From NCBI GenBank assembly GCA_959022875.1, contig CAUFAM010000079.1, positions 1 through 6,042 of the forward strand: a stretch of 6,042 nucleotides of DNA. Reading direction: 5' to 3'. A program made the position numbers and the translations under genes. Position 1 is the first letter of the stretch; each line of letters starts with the position of its first letter. This stretch comes from an uncultured Oscillospiraceae bacterium (lineage in GTDB: Bacteria > Bacillota > Clostridia > Oscillospirales > Oscillospiraceae). Shown here one piece after another: positions 5,748 to 6,042 of the stretch. The notes below the pieces were generated by a model. That model did no database searches and was not told where the DNA came from. It saw only the letters and a list, made by a program, of their open reading frames with translations.

Positions 5748-6042
5748 ATGGATTATCAAGCTCTCTATCAGCAGAAGCTGACCACTCCCCAGGAGGCGGT
5801 CAAGGTGGTGAAGTCCGGCGACTGGGTGGACTACACCTGGTGCACCAACCACCCCATCGCCCTGGACAAAGCCCTGGCCGAGCGGAAGGATGAGCTCACC
5901 GACGTGAAGGTGCGCGGCGGCGTCACCATGTGGATGCCCGAGATCGCCAAGGCCGAGGACGCCGGCGACCACTTCACCTGGCATTCCTGGCACTGCAGCG
6001 GCATCGACCGCAAGATCATCTCCAAGGGCATGGGCTATTTCG
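5748..6042 (+). CDS. Acetyl-CoA hydrolase/transferase family, probable butyryl-CoA:acetate CoA-transferase (5' part)
   Basis: The 98 visible residues are the N-terminus of a protein that runs off the window; relatives are about 440-450 residues. The segments LTTPQEAVKVVKSGDWVDY (11-29), PIALDKALAERKDELTDVKVRGG (36-58) and FTWHSWHCSGIDRK (76-89) closely resemble the opening of butyryl-CoA:acetate and 4-hydroxybutyrate CoA-transferases of gut Clostridia. These move CoA between an acyl-CoA and acetate, the last step of butyrate formation in many such bacteria. The catalytic glutamate and the residues that separate the two substrate types lie outside the window, so the exact substrate is open. 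Initiation is strong: GGAGG at 5735-5739, an eight-base A-rich spacer and ATG. It lies 43 bp after the helicase, with a possible own promoter. Confidence 0.85.
   Translation, partial: MDYQALYQQKLTTPQEAVKVVKSGDWVDYTWCTNHPIALDKALAERKDELTDVKVRGGVTMWMPEIAKAEDAGDHFTWHSWHCSGIDRKIISKGMGYF

Overview
The window looks like chromosomal DNA from an anaerobic, GC-rich Clostridia bacterium, plausibly an Oscillospiraceae gut butyrate producer of the Flavonifractor/Pseudoflavonifractor/Intestinimonas type. The grounds are: strong AGGAGG-type ribosome binding sites, sigma-A-like promoters, GC-ending codons in roughly 60% GC DNA, a DegV protein, a DUF4358-type lipoprotein, and the start of a butyryl-CoA:acetate-type CoA-transferase. 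The genus is inferred from gene content and style, not from any search.

The layout is two divergent blocks meeting near position 3055. The left block runs on the minus strand: an NhaC-family Na+/H+ antiporter (1547-2902), a DegV-family fatty-acid-binding protein (542-1441), and a small DUF4358-like lipoprotein (60-530), closed by a strong hairpin terminator (24-56). degV has its own consensus promoter (TTGAGT, 17 bp, TATAAT) whose -35 box touches the antiporter stop codon. The lipoprotein follows degV with an 11-nt gap, and its Shine-Dalgarno sequence overlaps the degV stop, so those two are almost certainly one transcript.

The right block runs on the plus strand: a shikimate-kinase-family protein (3092-3607, GTG start), a 129-bp GC-rich spacer with hairpins, a 655-residue RhlE-like DEAD-box RNA helicase with a long basic tail (3737-5704), and the first 98 residues of an acetyl-CoA hydrolase/transferase family protein cut by the window edge (5748-6042). 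The antiporter and the kinase face away from each other, and their candidate promoters overlap around one TATAAT/ATTATA element.

The genes do not form an obvious single pathway: ion homeostasis, lipid handling, aromatic or related small-molecule phosphorylation, RNA remodelling and fermentative CoA transfer. I see no mobile elements, tRNA or rRNA genes, CRISPR arrays or defence systems. The most interesting points are the kinase's departure from canonical shikimate-kinase substrate residues, two ordered-looking islands in the disordered helicase tail, and the structured leaders before degV and the helicase.
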